Source: Pectobacterium cacticida (GTDB taxonomy: Bacteria > Pseudomonadota > Gammaproteobacteria > Enterobacterales > Enterobacteriaceae). Taken from it: 64,000 nucleotides of DNA. Position numbers and translations under genes: made by a program. Shown here in pieces: positions 18,145-26,946 of this stretch. How positions within the stretch are numbered: position 1 is the stretch's first letter; each line of letters begins with the position of its first letter. The stretch covers positions 310,001 through 374,000 of the forward strand of contig NZ_CP133656.1 in the NCBI RefSeq assembly GCF_036885195.1, given 5' to 3'. The notes below the pieces were generated by a model. That model was not told the origin of the DNA, ran no database searches, and was given only the letters and a program-made list of their open reading frames with translations.

Positions 18145-19329
18145 GTGTCTAAAGAAAAATTTGAACGTACAAAACCGCACGTCAACGTCGGTACTATCGG
18201 CCACGTTGACCATGGTAAAACGACGCTGACCGCTGCAATCACTACCGTCCTGGCTAAAACTTACGGTGGTGCTGCCCGTGCATTCGATCAGATTGATAAT
18301 GCGCCGGAAGAAAAAGCGCGTGGTATCACCATCAACACGTCTCACGTTGAATATGACACCCCGACACGCCACTACGCACACGTAGACTGCCCGGGACACG
18401 CCGACTATGTGAAAAACATGATCACCGGTGCGGCGCAGATGGATGGCGCAATCCTGGTTGTTGCCGCGACTGACGGCCCGATGCCGCAAACGCGTGAACA
18501 CATCCTGTTGGGCCGTCAGGTAGGCGTTCCGTACATCATCGTGTTCCTGAACAAATGCGACATGGTTGATGACGAAGAGCTGCTGGAACTGGTTGAGATG
18601 GAAGTGCGTGAACTGCTGTCTCAATATGACTTCCCAGGCGATGACACGCCGATCGTGCGTGGCTCTGCATTGAAAGCGCTGGAAGGCGAAGCCCAGTGGG
18701 AAGAAAAAATCATTGAACTGGCTGGCTACCTGGATTCCTATATCCCAGAACCAGAACGTGCGATTGACAAACCTTTCCTGTTGCCAATCGAAGACGTCTT
18801 CTCCATTTCTGGTCGCGGTACTGTGGTAACGGGTCGTGTAGAACGCGGTGTTATCAAAGTTGGCGAAGAAGTAGAGATCGTGGGTATCAAGGACACCGCG
18901 AAGTCTACCTGTACTGGCGTAGAAATGTTCCGCAAACTGCTGGACGAAGGTCGTGCAGGCGAGAACGTGGGTGTTCTGCTGCGTGGTATTAAACGTGAAG
19001 AAATCGAACGTGGTCAGGTACTGGCTAAGCCGGGTTCTATCAAGCCGCACACGCAGTTCGAGTCAGAAGTGTATATCCTGAGCAAGGATGAAGGTGGTCG
19101 TCATACGCCGTTCTTCAAAGGCTATCGTCCGCAGTTCTACTTCCGTACCACTGACGTAACGGGCACCATCGAACTGCCAGAAGGTGTAGAGATGGTAATG
19201 CCGGGCGACAACATCAAAATGGTTGTTACTCTGATCCACCCAATCGCGATGGATGACGGTTTGCGTTTCGCCATCCGTGAAGGCGGTCGTACTGTAGGTG
19301 CGGGCGTTGTTTCTAAAGTTATCGCTTAA
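18145..19329 (+). CDS. tufA: Elongation factor Tu
   Basis: The product has 394 residues with GTG start at 18145. P-loop GHVDHGKTT (residue 19 on), RGITINTSHVEY, DCPGHADY and NKCDMVDD are all present, with beta-barrel domains II and III complete. It delivers aminoacyl-tRNA. It is last in the str operon; a second tuf gene probably lies elsewhere but is not visible here. The 349-codon antisense frame opposite it is a shadow. Confidence 0.98.
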   Translation: MSKEKFERTKPHVNVGTIGHVDHGKTTLTAAITTVLAKTYGGAARAFDQIDNAPEEKARGITINTSHVEYDTPTRHYAHVDCPGHADYVKNMITGAAQMDGAILVVAATDGPMPQTREHILLGRQVGVPYIIVFLNKCDMVDDEELLELVEMEVRELLSQYDFPGDDTPIVRGSALKALEGEAQWEEKIIELAGYLDSYIPEPERAIDKPFLLPIEDVFSISGRGTVVTGRVERGVIKVGEEVEIVGIKDTAKSTCTGVEMFRKLLDEGRAGENVGVLLRGIKREEIERGQVLAKPGSIKPHTQFESEVYILSKDEGGRHTPFFKGYRPQFYFRTTDVTGTIELPEGVEMVMPGDNIKMVVTLIHPIAMDDGLRFAIREGGRTVGAGVVSKVIA

Positions 19330-19362
19330 TTCTCAAGGAATTAAGTAACAACGCGATGTTGC

Positions 19363-19390
19363 AAAAAAGGACACTTCGGTGTCCTTTTTT
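19363..19390 (+). terminator. str operon terminator
   Basis: AAAAAAGGACAC-TTCG-GTGTCCTTTTTT is a strong bidirectional-looking hairpin with a T run, 34 bases after tufA. Confidence 0.93.
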
Positions 19391-19396
19391 ATAGCG

Positions 19397-19435
19397 TTGA
19401 CAAAACTGTAATTGAAATAAAAATCATTCTTATTT
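19397..19435 (+). promoter_or_regulatory. bfd promoter region with possible Fur box
   Basis: TTGACA at 19397 is followed by an AT-rich stretch AAATAAAAATCATTCTTAT (19415-19433) that partly fits the Fur consensus (AATCATT core). Bfd is known to be iron-repressed in E. coli, which supports the reading. The match is imperfect. Confidence 0.4.
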
Positions 19436-19538
19436 AGACTCTAGTCCGCTGAAAGTTAATTACCTTTTGCAACTGCTAAGCGGCCAGAGGCAACATTGAG
19501 GTATGCAGAGCCGCAATTGAGAGAATGAGTTATTTCAT

Positions 19539-19733
19539 ATGTATGTCTGCCTTTGTAATGCAATTTCCGATAAAGTTATTCGACACGCTGTTCACCAGCA
19601 TCAACCTAAATCGCTAAATCAATTACGTCACTTGATGCCAATTGGCAGCGATTGTGGTAGATGTATTCGCCAAGCTCGCCTGATTATGGAAGAAGAACAA
19701 GCTTTGCTATCACAAATCTCAGATGTAGCCTAA
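19539..19733 (+). CDS. bfd: Bfd, bacterioferritin-associated [2Fe-2S] ferredoxin
   Basis: The product has 64 residues with the cluster pattern CLC near residue 4-6 and CGRC near 39-42. Bfd binds bacterioferritin and passes electrons to reduce the stored Fe(III) so that it can be released. It is followed by bfr after 99 bases. Confidence 0.95.
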   Translation: MYVCLCNAISDKVIRHAVHQHQPKSLNQLRHLMPIGSDCGRCIRQARLIMEEEQALLSQISDVA

Positions 19734-19832
19734 TGCCACTTATACATTAAACCATACTAAATGTAGGTTGTTTCATTGACTCTACTCCTTACGGCTCTAC
19801 ACTTTTAATACTTGGGGCGGAGGAGCACTGTC

Positions 19833-20300
19833 ATGAAAGGCGATAAAAAAGTCATATCACATTTAAATAAGTTACTAGGTAATGAGTTGGTTGCTATCAA
19901 CCAATACTTTCTACATGCCCGCATGTTTAAAAACTGGGGGTTAACACGTCTTGACCAGCATGAATACCATGAATCTATCGATGAGATGAAACACGCTGAT
20001 CGGTACATCGAGCGTATCCTCTTTCTGGAAGGCATCCCCAACTTGCAAGATCTCGGTAAGCTCAATATTGGCGAGGACGTAGAAGAGATACTGCGTTCCG
20101 ACCTGCTGCTGGAATTGGAGGGGGCTAAGGATTTGCGCGAAGGGATTGCATATATGGATTCGGTGCGCGATTACGTCAGTCGCGATCTGCTAATTGAGAT
20201 CTTGGCGGATGAAGAAGGGCATATTGATTGGATAGAGACAGAGCTTGAGTTGATCGCTCGTCTCGGATTATCGAATTACCTTCAGGCGCAACTACAGTAG
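19833..20300 (+). CDS. bfr: Bacterioferritin
   Basis: The product has 155 residues. The four-helix ferritin fold has ferroxidase ligands in NELVAINQYFLHARM (Glu18), DEMKHAD (Glu51, His54), LELEGAKD (Glu94) and DEEGHIDW (Glu127, His130), and the haem Met52. It stores iron in a 24-mer shell. The ATG at 19833 is chosen because GGAGGAG lies ahead and MKGDKKV aligns with E. coli Bfr. Confidence 0.96.
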   Translation: MKGDKKVISHLNKLLGNELVAINQYFLHARMFKNWGLTRLDQHEYHESIDEMKHADRYIERILFLEGIPNLQDLGKLNIGEDVEEILRSDLLLELEGAKDLREGIAYMDSVRDYVSRDLLIEILADEEGHIDWIETELELIARLGLSNYLQAQLQ

Positions 20301-20322
20301 ACACAATACCTGTAATGAGCGA

Positions 20323-20350
20323 TTGCTTACTGAACAAATTTGCGTATAAT
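20323..20350 (+). promoter_or_regulatory. S10 operon promoter
   Basis: TTGCTT (20323-20328), a 16-base spacer and TATAAT (20345-20350), then GCGCGGG, a discriminator typical of stringently controlled promoters. It lies about 215 bases ahead of rpsJ, leaving room for the regulatory leader. Confidence 0.75.
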
Positions 20351-20357
20351 GCGCGGG

Positions 20358-20563
20358 CCTATCTGAATTAAGATAGGCCTGTTTTGTTAAATATTGCACA
20401 CATTATTGTGTGGTATATCGACTTACAGCGGCATTATGCGTTAACGAATGCCAACAATACCTCCGATTTGGAGGTTATGTGCTAACGATTACACTCCCCC
20501 ATCAATCGAAATGGGTGTGAGGAGTAATTTTTTACGTTTATAAATAATTGGAGCTCTGGTCTC
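20358..20563 (+). promoter_or_regulatory. S10 leader with L4-controlled attenuator
   Basis: Hairpins in order: GGCCTATCT/AGATAGGCC at about 20357-20383; ACCTCCGATTTGGAGGT at 20459-20475; and ACTCC-CCCAT...ATGGG...GGAGT at 20493-20525 followed by six T (20528-20533). The last has the form of the E. coli HE attenuator, where ribosomal protein L4 stabilises the paused polymerase and also blocks translation. Confidence 0.75.
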
Positions 20564-20875
20564 ATGCAGAACCAAAGAATCCGTATCCGTCTGAAAGCGT
20601 TTGATCACCGCTTGATTGATCAATCAACTGCGGAAATCGTCGAGACTGCTAAGCGCACTGGTGCGCAAGTTCGTGGTCCGATCCCGTTGCCGACTCGCAA
20701 AGAGCGCTTTACCGTCCTGGTTTCTCCGCACGTTAATAAAGACGCGCGCGATCAGTATGAGATTCGCACTCACAAGCGTCTGGTTGACATCGTTGAGCCA
20801 ACCGAGAAAACCGTTGATGCTCTGATGCGTCTGGATCTGGCTGCTGGTGTAGACGTGCAGATCAGCCTGGGTTAA
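20564..20875 (+). CDS. rpsJ: 30S ribosomal protein S10
   Basis: The product has 103 residues (MQNQRIRIRLKAFDHRLID). Besides its ribosomal role in the 30S head it is NusE, partner of NusB in antitermination at boxA sites such as those of the rRNA operon in this window. First gene of the S10 operon. Confidence 0.98.
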   Translation: MQNQRIRIRLKAFDHRLIDQSTAEIVETAKRTGAQVRGPIPLPTRKERFTVLVSPHVNKDARDQYEIRTHKRLVDIVEPTEKTVDALMRLDLAAGVDVQISLG

Positions 20876-20907
20876 TCAGGTCATTGAGCGATTGAGAGGT
20901 TGAAACA

Positions 20908-21537
20908 ATGATTGGTTTAGTCGGTAAAAAAGTGGGTATGACCCGTATCTTCACTGAAGACGGCGTGTCTATCCCTGTAACTGTTATCGAAATTGAAGCA
21001 AACCGTGTCACTCAAGTTAAAGACTTGGCTAACGACGGTTACCGCGCTGTGCAAGTAACTACCGGTGCTAAAAAAGCAAACCGTGTTACCAAACCAGAAG
21101 CAGGTCACTTTGCTAAAGCTGGCGTAGAAGCTGGCCGTACTCTGCGTGAATTCCGTCTGTCTGAAGGCGAAGAGTTCACTGTGGGTCAAAGCATTAGTGT
21201 TGAAATTTTCGCAGACGTTAAAAAAGTAGACGTTACTGGTACATCTAAAGGTAAAGGTTTTGCTGGCACAGTTAAGCGCTGGAACTTCCGTACTCAAGAT
21301 GCGACTCACGGTAACTCCTTGTCTCACCGCGTTCCGGGTTCCATCGGTCAGAATCAGACTCCGGGCAAAGTGTTCAAAGGCAAGAAAATGGCAGGCCAAC
21401 TGGGTAATGAACGTGTCACTGTTCAGAGCTTAGATGTGGTGCGTGTTGACGCTGAGCGTAACCTGCTGCTGGTTAAAGGTGCTGTTCCGGGAGCAACCGG
21501 TAGCGACCTGATCGTTAAACCAGCTGTGAAGGCGTGA
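20908..21537 (+). CDS. rplC: 50S ribosomal protein L3
   Basis: The product has 209 residues. The GTSKGKGFAGTVKRWNF extension and the methylatable Gln in the GSIGQNQTPGKVFKGKKM loop reach toward the peptidyl-transferase centre. Second S10-operon gene, ten bases ahead of rplD. Confidence 0.98.
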   Translation: MIGLVGKKVGMTRIFTEDGVSIPVTVIEIEANRVTQVKDLANDGYRAVQVTTGAKKANRVTKPEAGHFAKAGVEAGRTLREFRLSEGEEFTVGQSISVEIFADVKKVDVTGTSKGKGFAGTVKRWNFRTQDATHGNSLSHRVPGSIGQNQTPGKVFKGKKMAGQLGNERVTVQSLDVVRVDAERNLLLVKGAVPGATGSDLIVKPAVKA

Positions 21538-21547
21538 GGAGATAGCA

Positions 21548-22153
21548 ATGGAATTAGTATTGAAAGACGCGCAAAGCGCGCTGACTGTTTCCGAAACTAC
21601 CTTCGGTCGTGATTTTAACGAAGCGCTGGTACATCAGGTTGTTGTTGCTTATGCAGCAGGTGCCCGTCAAGGTACTCGCGCTCAGAAGACGCGTGCTGAA
21701 GTCACTGGTTCTGGTAAAAAACCATGGCGTCAGAAAGGAACTGGCCGTGCACGTTCCGGTTCTGTTAAGAGCCCGATCTGGCGTTCCGGTGGTGTAACCT
21801 TCGCCGCAAAGCCACAAGATCACAGTCAGAAAGTTAACAAAAAGATGTACCGTGGCGCGCTGAAAAGCATTCTGTCCGAACTGGTACGTCAAGATCGTCT
21901 GATCGTTGTCGAGAAGTTCTCTGTAGAAGCGCCGAAAACCAAGCTGCTGGCTCAGAAACTGAAAGACATGGCCCTGGAAGATGTACTGATCATCACTGGT
22001 GAATTGGATGAAAATCTGTTCCTGGCAGCGCGTAACTTATACAAAGTTGACGTGCGTGATGTGGCAGCGATCGACCCAGTTAGCCTGATCGCCTTCGACA
22101 AAGTCGTTATGACTGCCGATGCAGTTAAGCAAGTTGAGGAGATGCTGGCATGA
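21548..22153 (+). CDS. rplD: 50S ribosomal protein L4
   Basis: The product has 201 residues. The long tunnel loop contains KPWRQKGTGRARSGS, reaching the exit-tunnel constriction where macrolide-resistance changes arise; wild-type residues are present. L4 is also the autoregulator of this operon. Its stop overlaps the rplW start (ATGA). Confidence 0.98.
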   Translation: MELVLKDAQSALTVSETTFGRDFNEALVHQVVVAYAAGARQGTRAQKTRAEVTGSGKKPWRQKGTGRARSGSVKSPIWRSGGVTFAAKPQDHSQKVNKKMYRGALKSILSELVRQDRLIVVEKFSVEAPKTKLLAQKLKDMALEDVLIITGELDENLFLAARNLYKVDVRDVAAIDPVSLIAFDKVVMTADAVKQVEEMLA

Positions 22154-22452
22154 TCCGTGAAGAACGTCTGCTGAAAGTACTGCGCGCGCCGCACGTATCT
22201 GAAAAAGCGTCTACCGCGATGGAAAAAACGAATACCATCGTTCTCAAAGTAGCTAAAGACGCGACTAAAGCAGAGATTGTTGCTGCTGTTGAGAAACTGT
22301 TCGAAGTAGAAGTTAAAGACGTAAATACTCTTGTCGTTAAGGGTAAAGTCAAGCGTCACGGACAGCGTATCGGTCGTCGTAGCGACTGGAAAAAAGCTTA
22401 CGTCACCCTGAAAGAAGGCCAGAATCTGGACTTCATCGGCGGCGCTGAGTAA
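22150..22452 (+). CDS. rplW: 50S ribosomal protein L23
   Basis: The product has 100 residues (MIREERLLKVLRAPHVSEKAS). It lies at the tunnel exit and docks trigger factor and SRP. Coupled to rplD by a four-base overlap. Confidence 0.98.
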   Translation: MIREERLLKVLRAPHVSEKASTAMEKTNTIVLKVAKDATKAEIVAAVEKLFEVEVKDVNTLVVKGKVKRHGQRIGRRSDWKKAYVTLKEGQNLDFIGGAE

Positions 22453-22469
22453 GTCGGAGGAGAAAGACA

Positions 22470-23291
22470 ATGGCAGTTGTTAAATGTAAACCGACATCTC
22501 CGGGTCGTCGCCACGTAGTTAAAGTGGTTAACCCTGAGCTGCACAAGGGCAAACCTTATGCCCCGTTGCTGGAAAAGAACAGCAAATCCGGTGGCCGTAA
22601 CAACAATGGTCGTATCACTACCCGCCATATTGGTGGTGGTCATAAGCAGGCTTACCGTATTGTTGACTTCAAACGCAACAAAGATGGTATTCCGGCTGTT
22701 GTTGAGCGTCTGGAATACGACCCGAACCGTTCCGCAAATATCGCGCTGGTTCTATATAAAGATGGCGAACGTCGTTACATTCTGGCGCCGAAAGGCCTGA
22801 AAGTTGGCGATCAGATCCAATCTGGTGTTGATGCTGCTATCAAAGCGGGTAACACCCTGCCGATGCGTAATATCCCGGTAGGTTCAACGGTTCATAACGT
22901 AGAACTTAAACCAGGCAAGGGCGGTCAATTGGCACGTTCTGCTGGCGCTTACGTTCAGATCGTTGCACGTGATGGTGCTTACGTGACCCTGCGTCTGCGT
23001 TCTGGTGAAATGCGTAAAGTTGAATCTGACTGCCGCGCAACCCTGGGCGAAGTTGGCAATGCTGAGCATATGCTGCGCGTTTTGGGTAAAGCAGGTGCTG
23101 CACGCTGGCGTGGTGTTCGTCCTACCGTTCGCGGTACGGCAATGAACCCAGTCGACCACCCGCACGGTGGTGGTGAAGGTCGCAACTTTGGTAAGCACCC
23201 GGTAAGTCCGTGGGGCGTTCAGACCAAAGGTAAAAAGACCCGCAGCAACAAGCGTACTGATAAATTTATCGTACGTCGCCGTACTAAATAA
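22470..23291 (+). CDS. rplB: 50S ribosomal protein L2
   Basis: The product has 273 residues. The SH3-like and C-terminal domains are complete, and the conserved catalytic-centre-proximal GTAMNPVDHPHGGGEGRN (about 221-238) is intact with its key histidine. It helps subunit joining. Confidence 0.98.
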   Translation: MAVVKCKPTSPGRRHVVKVVNPELHKGKPYAPLLEKNSKSGGRNNNGRITTRHIGGGHKQAYRIVDFKRNKDGIPAVVERLEYDPNRSANIALVLYKDGERRYILAPKGLKVGDQIQSGVDAAIKAGNTLPMRNIPVGSTVHNVELKPGKGGQLARSAGAYVQIVARDGAYVTLRLRSGEMRKVESDCRATLGEVGNAEHMLRVLGKAGAARWRGVRPTVRGTAMNPVDHPHGGGEGRNFGKHPVSPWGVQTKGKKTRSNKRTDKFIVRRRTK

Positions 23292-23307
23292 TCTTAGAGG
23301 ATAAACC

Positions 23308-23586
23308 ATGCCACGTTCTCTCAAGAAAGGTCCATTTATTGACCTGCACTTGCTGAAGAAGGTAGAGAAAGCGGTGGAAAGCGGCGACAAGAAGCCTTTG
23401 CGCACTTGGTCCCGTCGTTCAACGATCTTTCCAAACATGATCGGTTTGACCATCGCTGTCCATAATGGTCGTCAGCACGTTCCGGTGTTTGTTTCCGATG
23501 AAATGGTCGGTCACAAACTGGGTGAATTCGCGCCGACTCGTACTTATCGCGGCCATACGGCCGATAAAAAGGCTAAGAAGCGCTAA
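23308..23586 (+). CDS. rpsS: 30S ribosomal protein S19
   Basis: The product has 92 residues (MPRSLKKGPFIDLHLLKKVEK), C-terminal basic tail KKAKKR. It lies on the 30S head with S13. Fifteen bases precede rplV. Confidence 0.98.
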   Translation: MPRSLKKGPFIDLHLLKKVEKAVESGDKKPLRTWSRRSTIFPNMIGLTIAVHNGRQHVPVFVSDEMVGHKLGEFAPTRTYRGHTADKKAKKR

Positions 23587-23600
23587 GGTAGGAGGAAGAG

Positions 23601-23933
23601 ATGGAAACTATCGCTAAACATCGCCACGCTCGTTCTTCTGCTCAAAAGGTCCGCCTGGTGGCAGACCTGATTCGCGGTAAGAAAGTGTCGCAAGCTCTGG
23701 AAGTTCTGACCTATACCAACAAGAAAGCTGCTGGTCTGGTTAAAAAAGTGCTGGAGTCTGCTATTGCTAACGCAGAACACAACGATGGCGCTGATATTGA
23801 TGATCTAAAAGTTGCGAAAATTTTCGTTGACGAAGGCCCGAGCATGAAGCGCATTATGCCGCGTGCTAAAGGTCGTGCAGATCGTATCCTGAAGCGTACC
23901 AGCCACATTACAGTGGTTGTGTCCGATCGCTGA
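23601..23933 (+). CDS. rplV: 50S ribosomal protein L22
   Basis: The product has 110 residues. The extended beta-hairpin with MKRIMPRAKGRADRILKR (about 82-99) lines the exit tunnel. No macrolide-type deletion is seen in the hairpin. Confidence 0.98.
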   Translation: METIAKHRHARSSAQKVRLVADLIRGKKVSQALEVLTYTNKKAAGLVKKVLESAIANAEHNDGADIDDLKVAKIFVDEGPSMKRIMPRAKGRADRILKRTSHITVVVSDR

Positions 23934-23950
23934 GACTCTGGAGACTAGCA

Positions 23951-24652
23951 ATGGGTCAGAAAGTACATCCTAATGGTATTCGCCTGGGTATTGTCAAACC
24001 TTGGAACTCTACCTGGTATGCGAATACCAAAGAATTCGCTGACAATCTGGACAGCGATTTTAAAGTTCGTAAATACCTGACGAAGGAATTGGAGAAAGCT
24101 TCCGTTTCTCGTATCGTTATCGAACGTCCGGCCAAAAGTATTCGTGTGACCATTCACACGGCACGTCCGGGCATCGTGATCGGTAAAAAAGGTGAAGATG
24201 TTGAAAAACTGCGCAAAGTCGTCGCGGATATCGCTGGCGTGCCTGCTCAGATCAATATCGCTGAAGTACGTAAGCCTGAACTGGACGCAAAACTGGTTGC
24301 TGACAGCATCACTTCTCAACTGGAGCGTCGTGTGATGTTCCGTCGTGCGATGAAGCGTGCGGTACAGAATGCCATGCGTCTGGGTGCTAAGGGGATTAAA
24401 GTTGAAGTCAGCGGTCGTCTTGGTGGTGCAGAGATCGCACGTACCGAATGGTATCGTGAAGGTCGCGTACCGTTGCACACGCTGCGTGCAGACATTGACT
24501 ACAACACGTCCGAAGCACACACCACTTATGGTGTTATCGGTGTAAAAGTGTGGATCTTCAAAGGTGAGATCCTGGGTGGTATGGCTGCCGTTGAACAACC
24601 GGAAAAACCGGCTGCTCAACCTAAGAAGCAGCAGCGTAAAGGCCGCAAGTAA
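23951..24652 (+). CDS. rpsC: 30S ribosomal protein S3
   Basis: The product has 233 residues with the type II KH domain GIVIGKKGEDVEKLRK near 54 and a basic C-terminal tail. It forms part of the mRNA entry helicase with S4 and S5. Confidence 0.98.
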   Translation: MGQKVHPNGIRLGIVKPWNSTWYANTKEFADNLDSDFKVRKYLTKELEKASVSRIVIERPAKSIRVTIHTARPGIVIGKKGEDVEKLRKVVADIAGVPAQINIAEVRKPELDAKLVADSITSQLERRVMFRRAMKRAVQNAMRLGAKGIKVEVSGRLGGAEIARTEWYREGRVPLHTLRADIDYNTSEAHTTYGVIGVKVWIFKGEILGGMAAVEQPEKPAAQPKKQQRKGRK

Positions 24653-24664
24653 GGAGCGTCGCTG

Positions 24665-25075
24665 ATGTTACAACCAAAGCGTACAAAATTCCGTAAGGTG
24701 CACAAGGGCCGCAACCGTGGTCTGGCGCAGGGTACGGATGTGAGCTTCGGCACTTTCGGTCTGAAAGCTGTTGGCCGCGGTCGCCTGACTGCTCGTCAAA
24801 TCGAAGCTGCACGTCGTGCTATGACACGTGCTGTTAAGCGTCAAGGTAAAATCTGGATTCGCGTATTCCCAGACAAGCCGATCACCGAGAAACCGCTTGA
24901 AGTTCGTATGGGTAAAGGTAAAGGTAACGTGGAATATTGGGTTGCCTTGATTCAGCCAGGTAAAGTCCTGTACGAAATGGACGGGGTGCCGGAAGAGTTA
25001 GCCCGCGAGGCATTCCAACTGGCAGCAGCGAAACTGCCGATTAAAACCACCTTTGTAACTAAGACGGTGATGTAA
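24665..25075 (+). CDS. rplP: 50S ribosomal protein L16
   Basis: The product has 136 residues (MLQPKRTKFRKVHKGRNRG). The loop with Arg81, the hydroxylation site of YcfD in E. coli, lies in IRVFPDKPITEKPLEVRMGKG. It contacts A-site tRNA. The stop overlaps the rpmC start by one base. Confidence 0.98.
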   Translation: MLQPKRTKFRKVHKGRNRGLAQGTDVSFGTFGLKAVGRGRLTARQIEAARRAMTRAVKRQGKIWIRVFPDKPITEKPLEVRMGKGKGNVEYWVALIQPGKVLYEMDGVPEELAREAFQLAAAKLPIKTTFVTKTVM

Positions 25076-25266
25076 TGAAAGCAAATGAGCTGCGTGAAAA
25101 GAGCGTAGAAGAGCTGAACACTGAACTGCTTAGCTTGCTCCGCGAGCAATTTAACTTGCGTATGCAAGCTGCCAGTGGTCAGTTGCAACAGACCCACTTG
25201 GTAAAACAAGTGCGTCGCAATATTGCACGAGTTAAGACTTTACTGACTGAGAAGGCGGGTGCGTAA
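25075..25266 (+). CDS. rpmC: 50S ribosomal protein L29
   Basis: The product has 63 residues, a two-helix protein (MKANELREKSVEELNTELL) near the tunnel exit beside L23. One-base overlaps with both rplP and rpsQ indicate coupled translation. Confidence 0.97.
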   Translation: MKANELREKSVEELNTELLSLLREQFNLRMQAASGQLQQTHLVKQVRRNIARVKTLLTEKAGA

Positions 25267-25520
25267 TGACCGATAAAATCCGTACTCTGCAAGGTCGTGT
25301 TGTAAGCGACAAAATGGAAAAATCCATCGTTGTCGTTATCGAACGTTTTGTGAAACACCCGCTTTACGGTAAGTTCATTAAACGTACGACTAAGCTGCAC
25401 GTACATGACGAGAACAATGATGCGGGCATCGGTGATGTGGTTGAAATCCACGAATGCCGCCCGCTGTCCAAAACTAAGTCTTGGACGTTGGTTCGCGTTG
25501 TAGAGAAAGCGATTCTGTAA
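25266..25520 (+). CDS. rpsQ: 30S ribosomal protein S17
   Basis: The product has 84 residues, OB-fold, with GRVVSDKMEKSIVV and HDENNDAGIGDVVEI. It binds 16S helix 11. Last gene of the S10 operon. Confidence 0.98.
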   Translation: MTDKIRTLQGRVVSDKMEKSIVVVIERFVKHPLYGKFIKRTTKLHVHDENNDAGIGDVVEIHECRPLSKTKSWTLVRVVEKAIL

Positions 25521-25547
25521 TAGAGTGGTTCGCTTATCTCTCATGAT

Positions 25548-25578
25548 AAACGGCTCTGCGAAGGGCCGTTTATTTTTT
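25548..25578 (+). terminator. Terminator after the S10 operon
   Basis: AAACGGCT-CTGCGAAG-GGCCGTTT followed by a T-rich tract, 27 bases after rpsQ. The spc promoter lies just beyond, with a TATAAT at 25603-25608 preceding GCCGCGCCC; its -35 box is weak. Confidence 0.75.
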
Positions 25579-25602
25579 CTACCCATACCAAGGAAGCGGT
25601 GT

Positions 25603-25682
25603 TATAATGCCGCGCCCTCAATTATGGGGTATTTAATGGCCCGAAAGGGTCCTAAAGTAGTTGACATTAGCGGAGCACTAAA
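25603..25682 (+). promoter_or_regulatory. spc operon promoter (-10) and leader
   Basis: TATAAT at 25603-25608 with the GC-rich discriminator GCCGCGCC, 75 bases ahead of rplN, at the position of the E. coli spc promoter. No convincing -35 hexamer was seen. The ribosome site for rplN is GGAG at 25673. Confidence 0.6.
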
Positions 25683-26054
25683 ATGATCCAAGAACAGACT
25701 ATGCTGAATGTGGCCGATAATTCCGGTGCACGTCGCGTAATGTGTATCAAGGTTCTAGGTGGCTCGCACCGTCGCTACGCAGGCGTCGGCGATATCATCA
25801 AAATTACCATTAAGGAAGCTATTCCTCGTGGTAAGGTGAAAAAAGGCGATGTTCTGAAGGCGGTAGTGGTGCGCACCAAGAAGGGTGTTCGTCGCCCGGA
25901 CGGTTCTGTCATTCGCTTCGATGGCAATGCTTGCGTTATTTTAAACAATAACAGCGAACAGCCTATCGGTACGCGTATTTTTGGGCCGGTAACTCGTGAA
26001 CTGCGTAATGAGAAGTTCATGAAAATTATCTCTTTAGCCCCAGAAGTACTTTAA
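25683..26054 (+). CDS. rplN: 50S ribosomal protein L14
   Basis: The product has 123 residues ([24 protein letters not shown]). It forms the intersubunit bridge B8 and contacts RsfS. First gene of the spc operon. Confidence 0.98.
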
Positions 26055-26064
26055 GGAGCGAGTC

Positions 26065-26379
26065 ATGGCAGCGAAAATCCGTCGTGATGACGAAGTTATT
26101 GTGCTAACCGGTAAAGATAAAGGTAAGCGCGGTAAAGTAAAAAATGTCCTGTCTGCTAGTAAGGTCATTGTTGAAGGTATTAATCTGGTTAAGAAACATC
26201 AGAAGCCGGTTCCGGCTCTGAATCAGCCAGGTGGCATCGTTGAAAAAGAAGCGGCAATTCAAGTTTCTAACGTTGCAATCTTCAATACGGCGACTGGTAA
26301 GGCTGACCGTGTAGGCTTTAGATTCGAAGACGGAAAAAAAGTCCGTTTCTTTAAATCTACTAGCGAAACTATCAAGTAA
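26065..26379 (+). CDS. rplX: 50S ribosomal protein L24
   Basis: The product has 104 residues with a KOW motif (VIVLTGKDKGKRGKVKNVL). An assembly initiator of the 50S subunit. Fourteen bases precede rplE. Confidence 0.98.
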   Translation: MAAKIRRDDEVIVLTGKDKGKRGKVKNVLSASKVIVEGINLVKKHQKPVPALNQPGGIVEKEAAIQVSNVAIFNTATGKADRVGFRFEDGKKVRFFKSTSETIK

Positions 26380-26430
26380 TTTGGAGTAGTACGATGGCGA
26401 AACTGCATGATTACTACAAAGACGAAGTAG
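26375..26430 (+). promoter_or_regulatory. S8 repressor site at the rplX-rplE junction
   Basis: The sequence around the rplE start (TAATTTGGAGTAGTACGATG and the first codons) is nearly identical to E. coli, where S8 binds a hairpin that mimics its 16S site and represses the spc operon. Assigned by similarity. Confidence 0.6.
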
Positions 26431-26933
26431 TTAAAAAACTCATGACTGAGTTTAACTACAATTCTGTCATGCAAGTCCCTCGGGTCGAGAAGATCACCCT
26501 GAATATGGGTGTTGGTGAAGCGATCGCTGACAAGAAGTTGCTGGATAATGCAGCAGCCGATCTAACAGCAATCTCCGGTCAAAAACCGTTGATCACTAAA
26601 GCACGCAAATCTGTTGCAGGCTTCAAAATCCGTCAGGGCTATCCGATCGGCTGTAAAGTGACTCTGCGTGGCGAGCGCATGTGGGAGTTTCTTGAGCGTC
26701 TGATTTCCATTGCTGTACCACGTATTCGTGATTTCCGTGGCTTGTCCGCTAAGTCTTTTGATGGTCGTGGCAACTACAGCATGGGTGTGCGTGAGCAGAT
26801 CATCTTCCCGGAAATCGACTATGATAAGGTCGATCGCGTGCGTGGTTTGGATATTACCATTACCACTACTGCGAAATCCGATGATGAAGGCCGTGCGCTA
26901 TTGGCCGCCTTTAACTTCCCATTCCGCAAGTAA
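26394..26933 (+). CDS. rplE: 50S ribosomal protein L5
   Basis: The product has 179 residues (MAKLHDYYKDEVVKKLM). It binds 5S rRNA with L18 and L25 and touches P-site tRNA. Confidence 0.98.
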   Translation: MAKLHDYYKDEVVKKLMTEFNYNSVMQVPRVEKITLNMGVGEAIADKKLLDNAAADLTAISGQKPLITKARKSVAGFKIRQGYPIGCKVTLRGERMWEFLERLISIAVPRIRDFRGLSAKSFDGRGNYSMGVREQIIFPEIDYDKVDRVRGLDITITTTAKSDDEGRALLAAFNFPFRK

Positions 26934-26946
26934 GGTAGGGTTACTA

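Noticed and set aside
18001..19050. 349-codon open frame on the reverse strand opposite tufA
   Set aside because: It lies opposite a highly conserved gene with strong codon bias; long antisense frames are expected there and the translation resembles no family.
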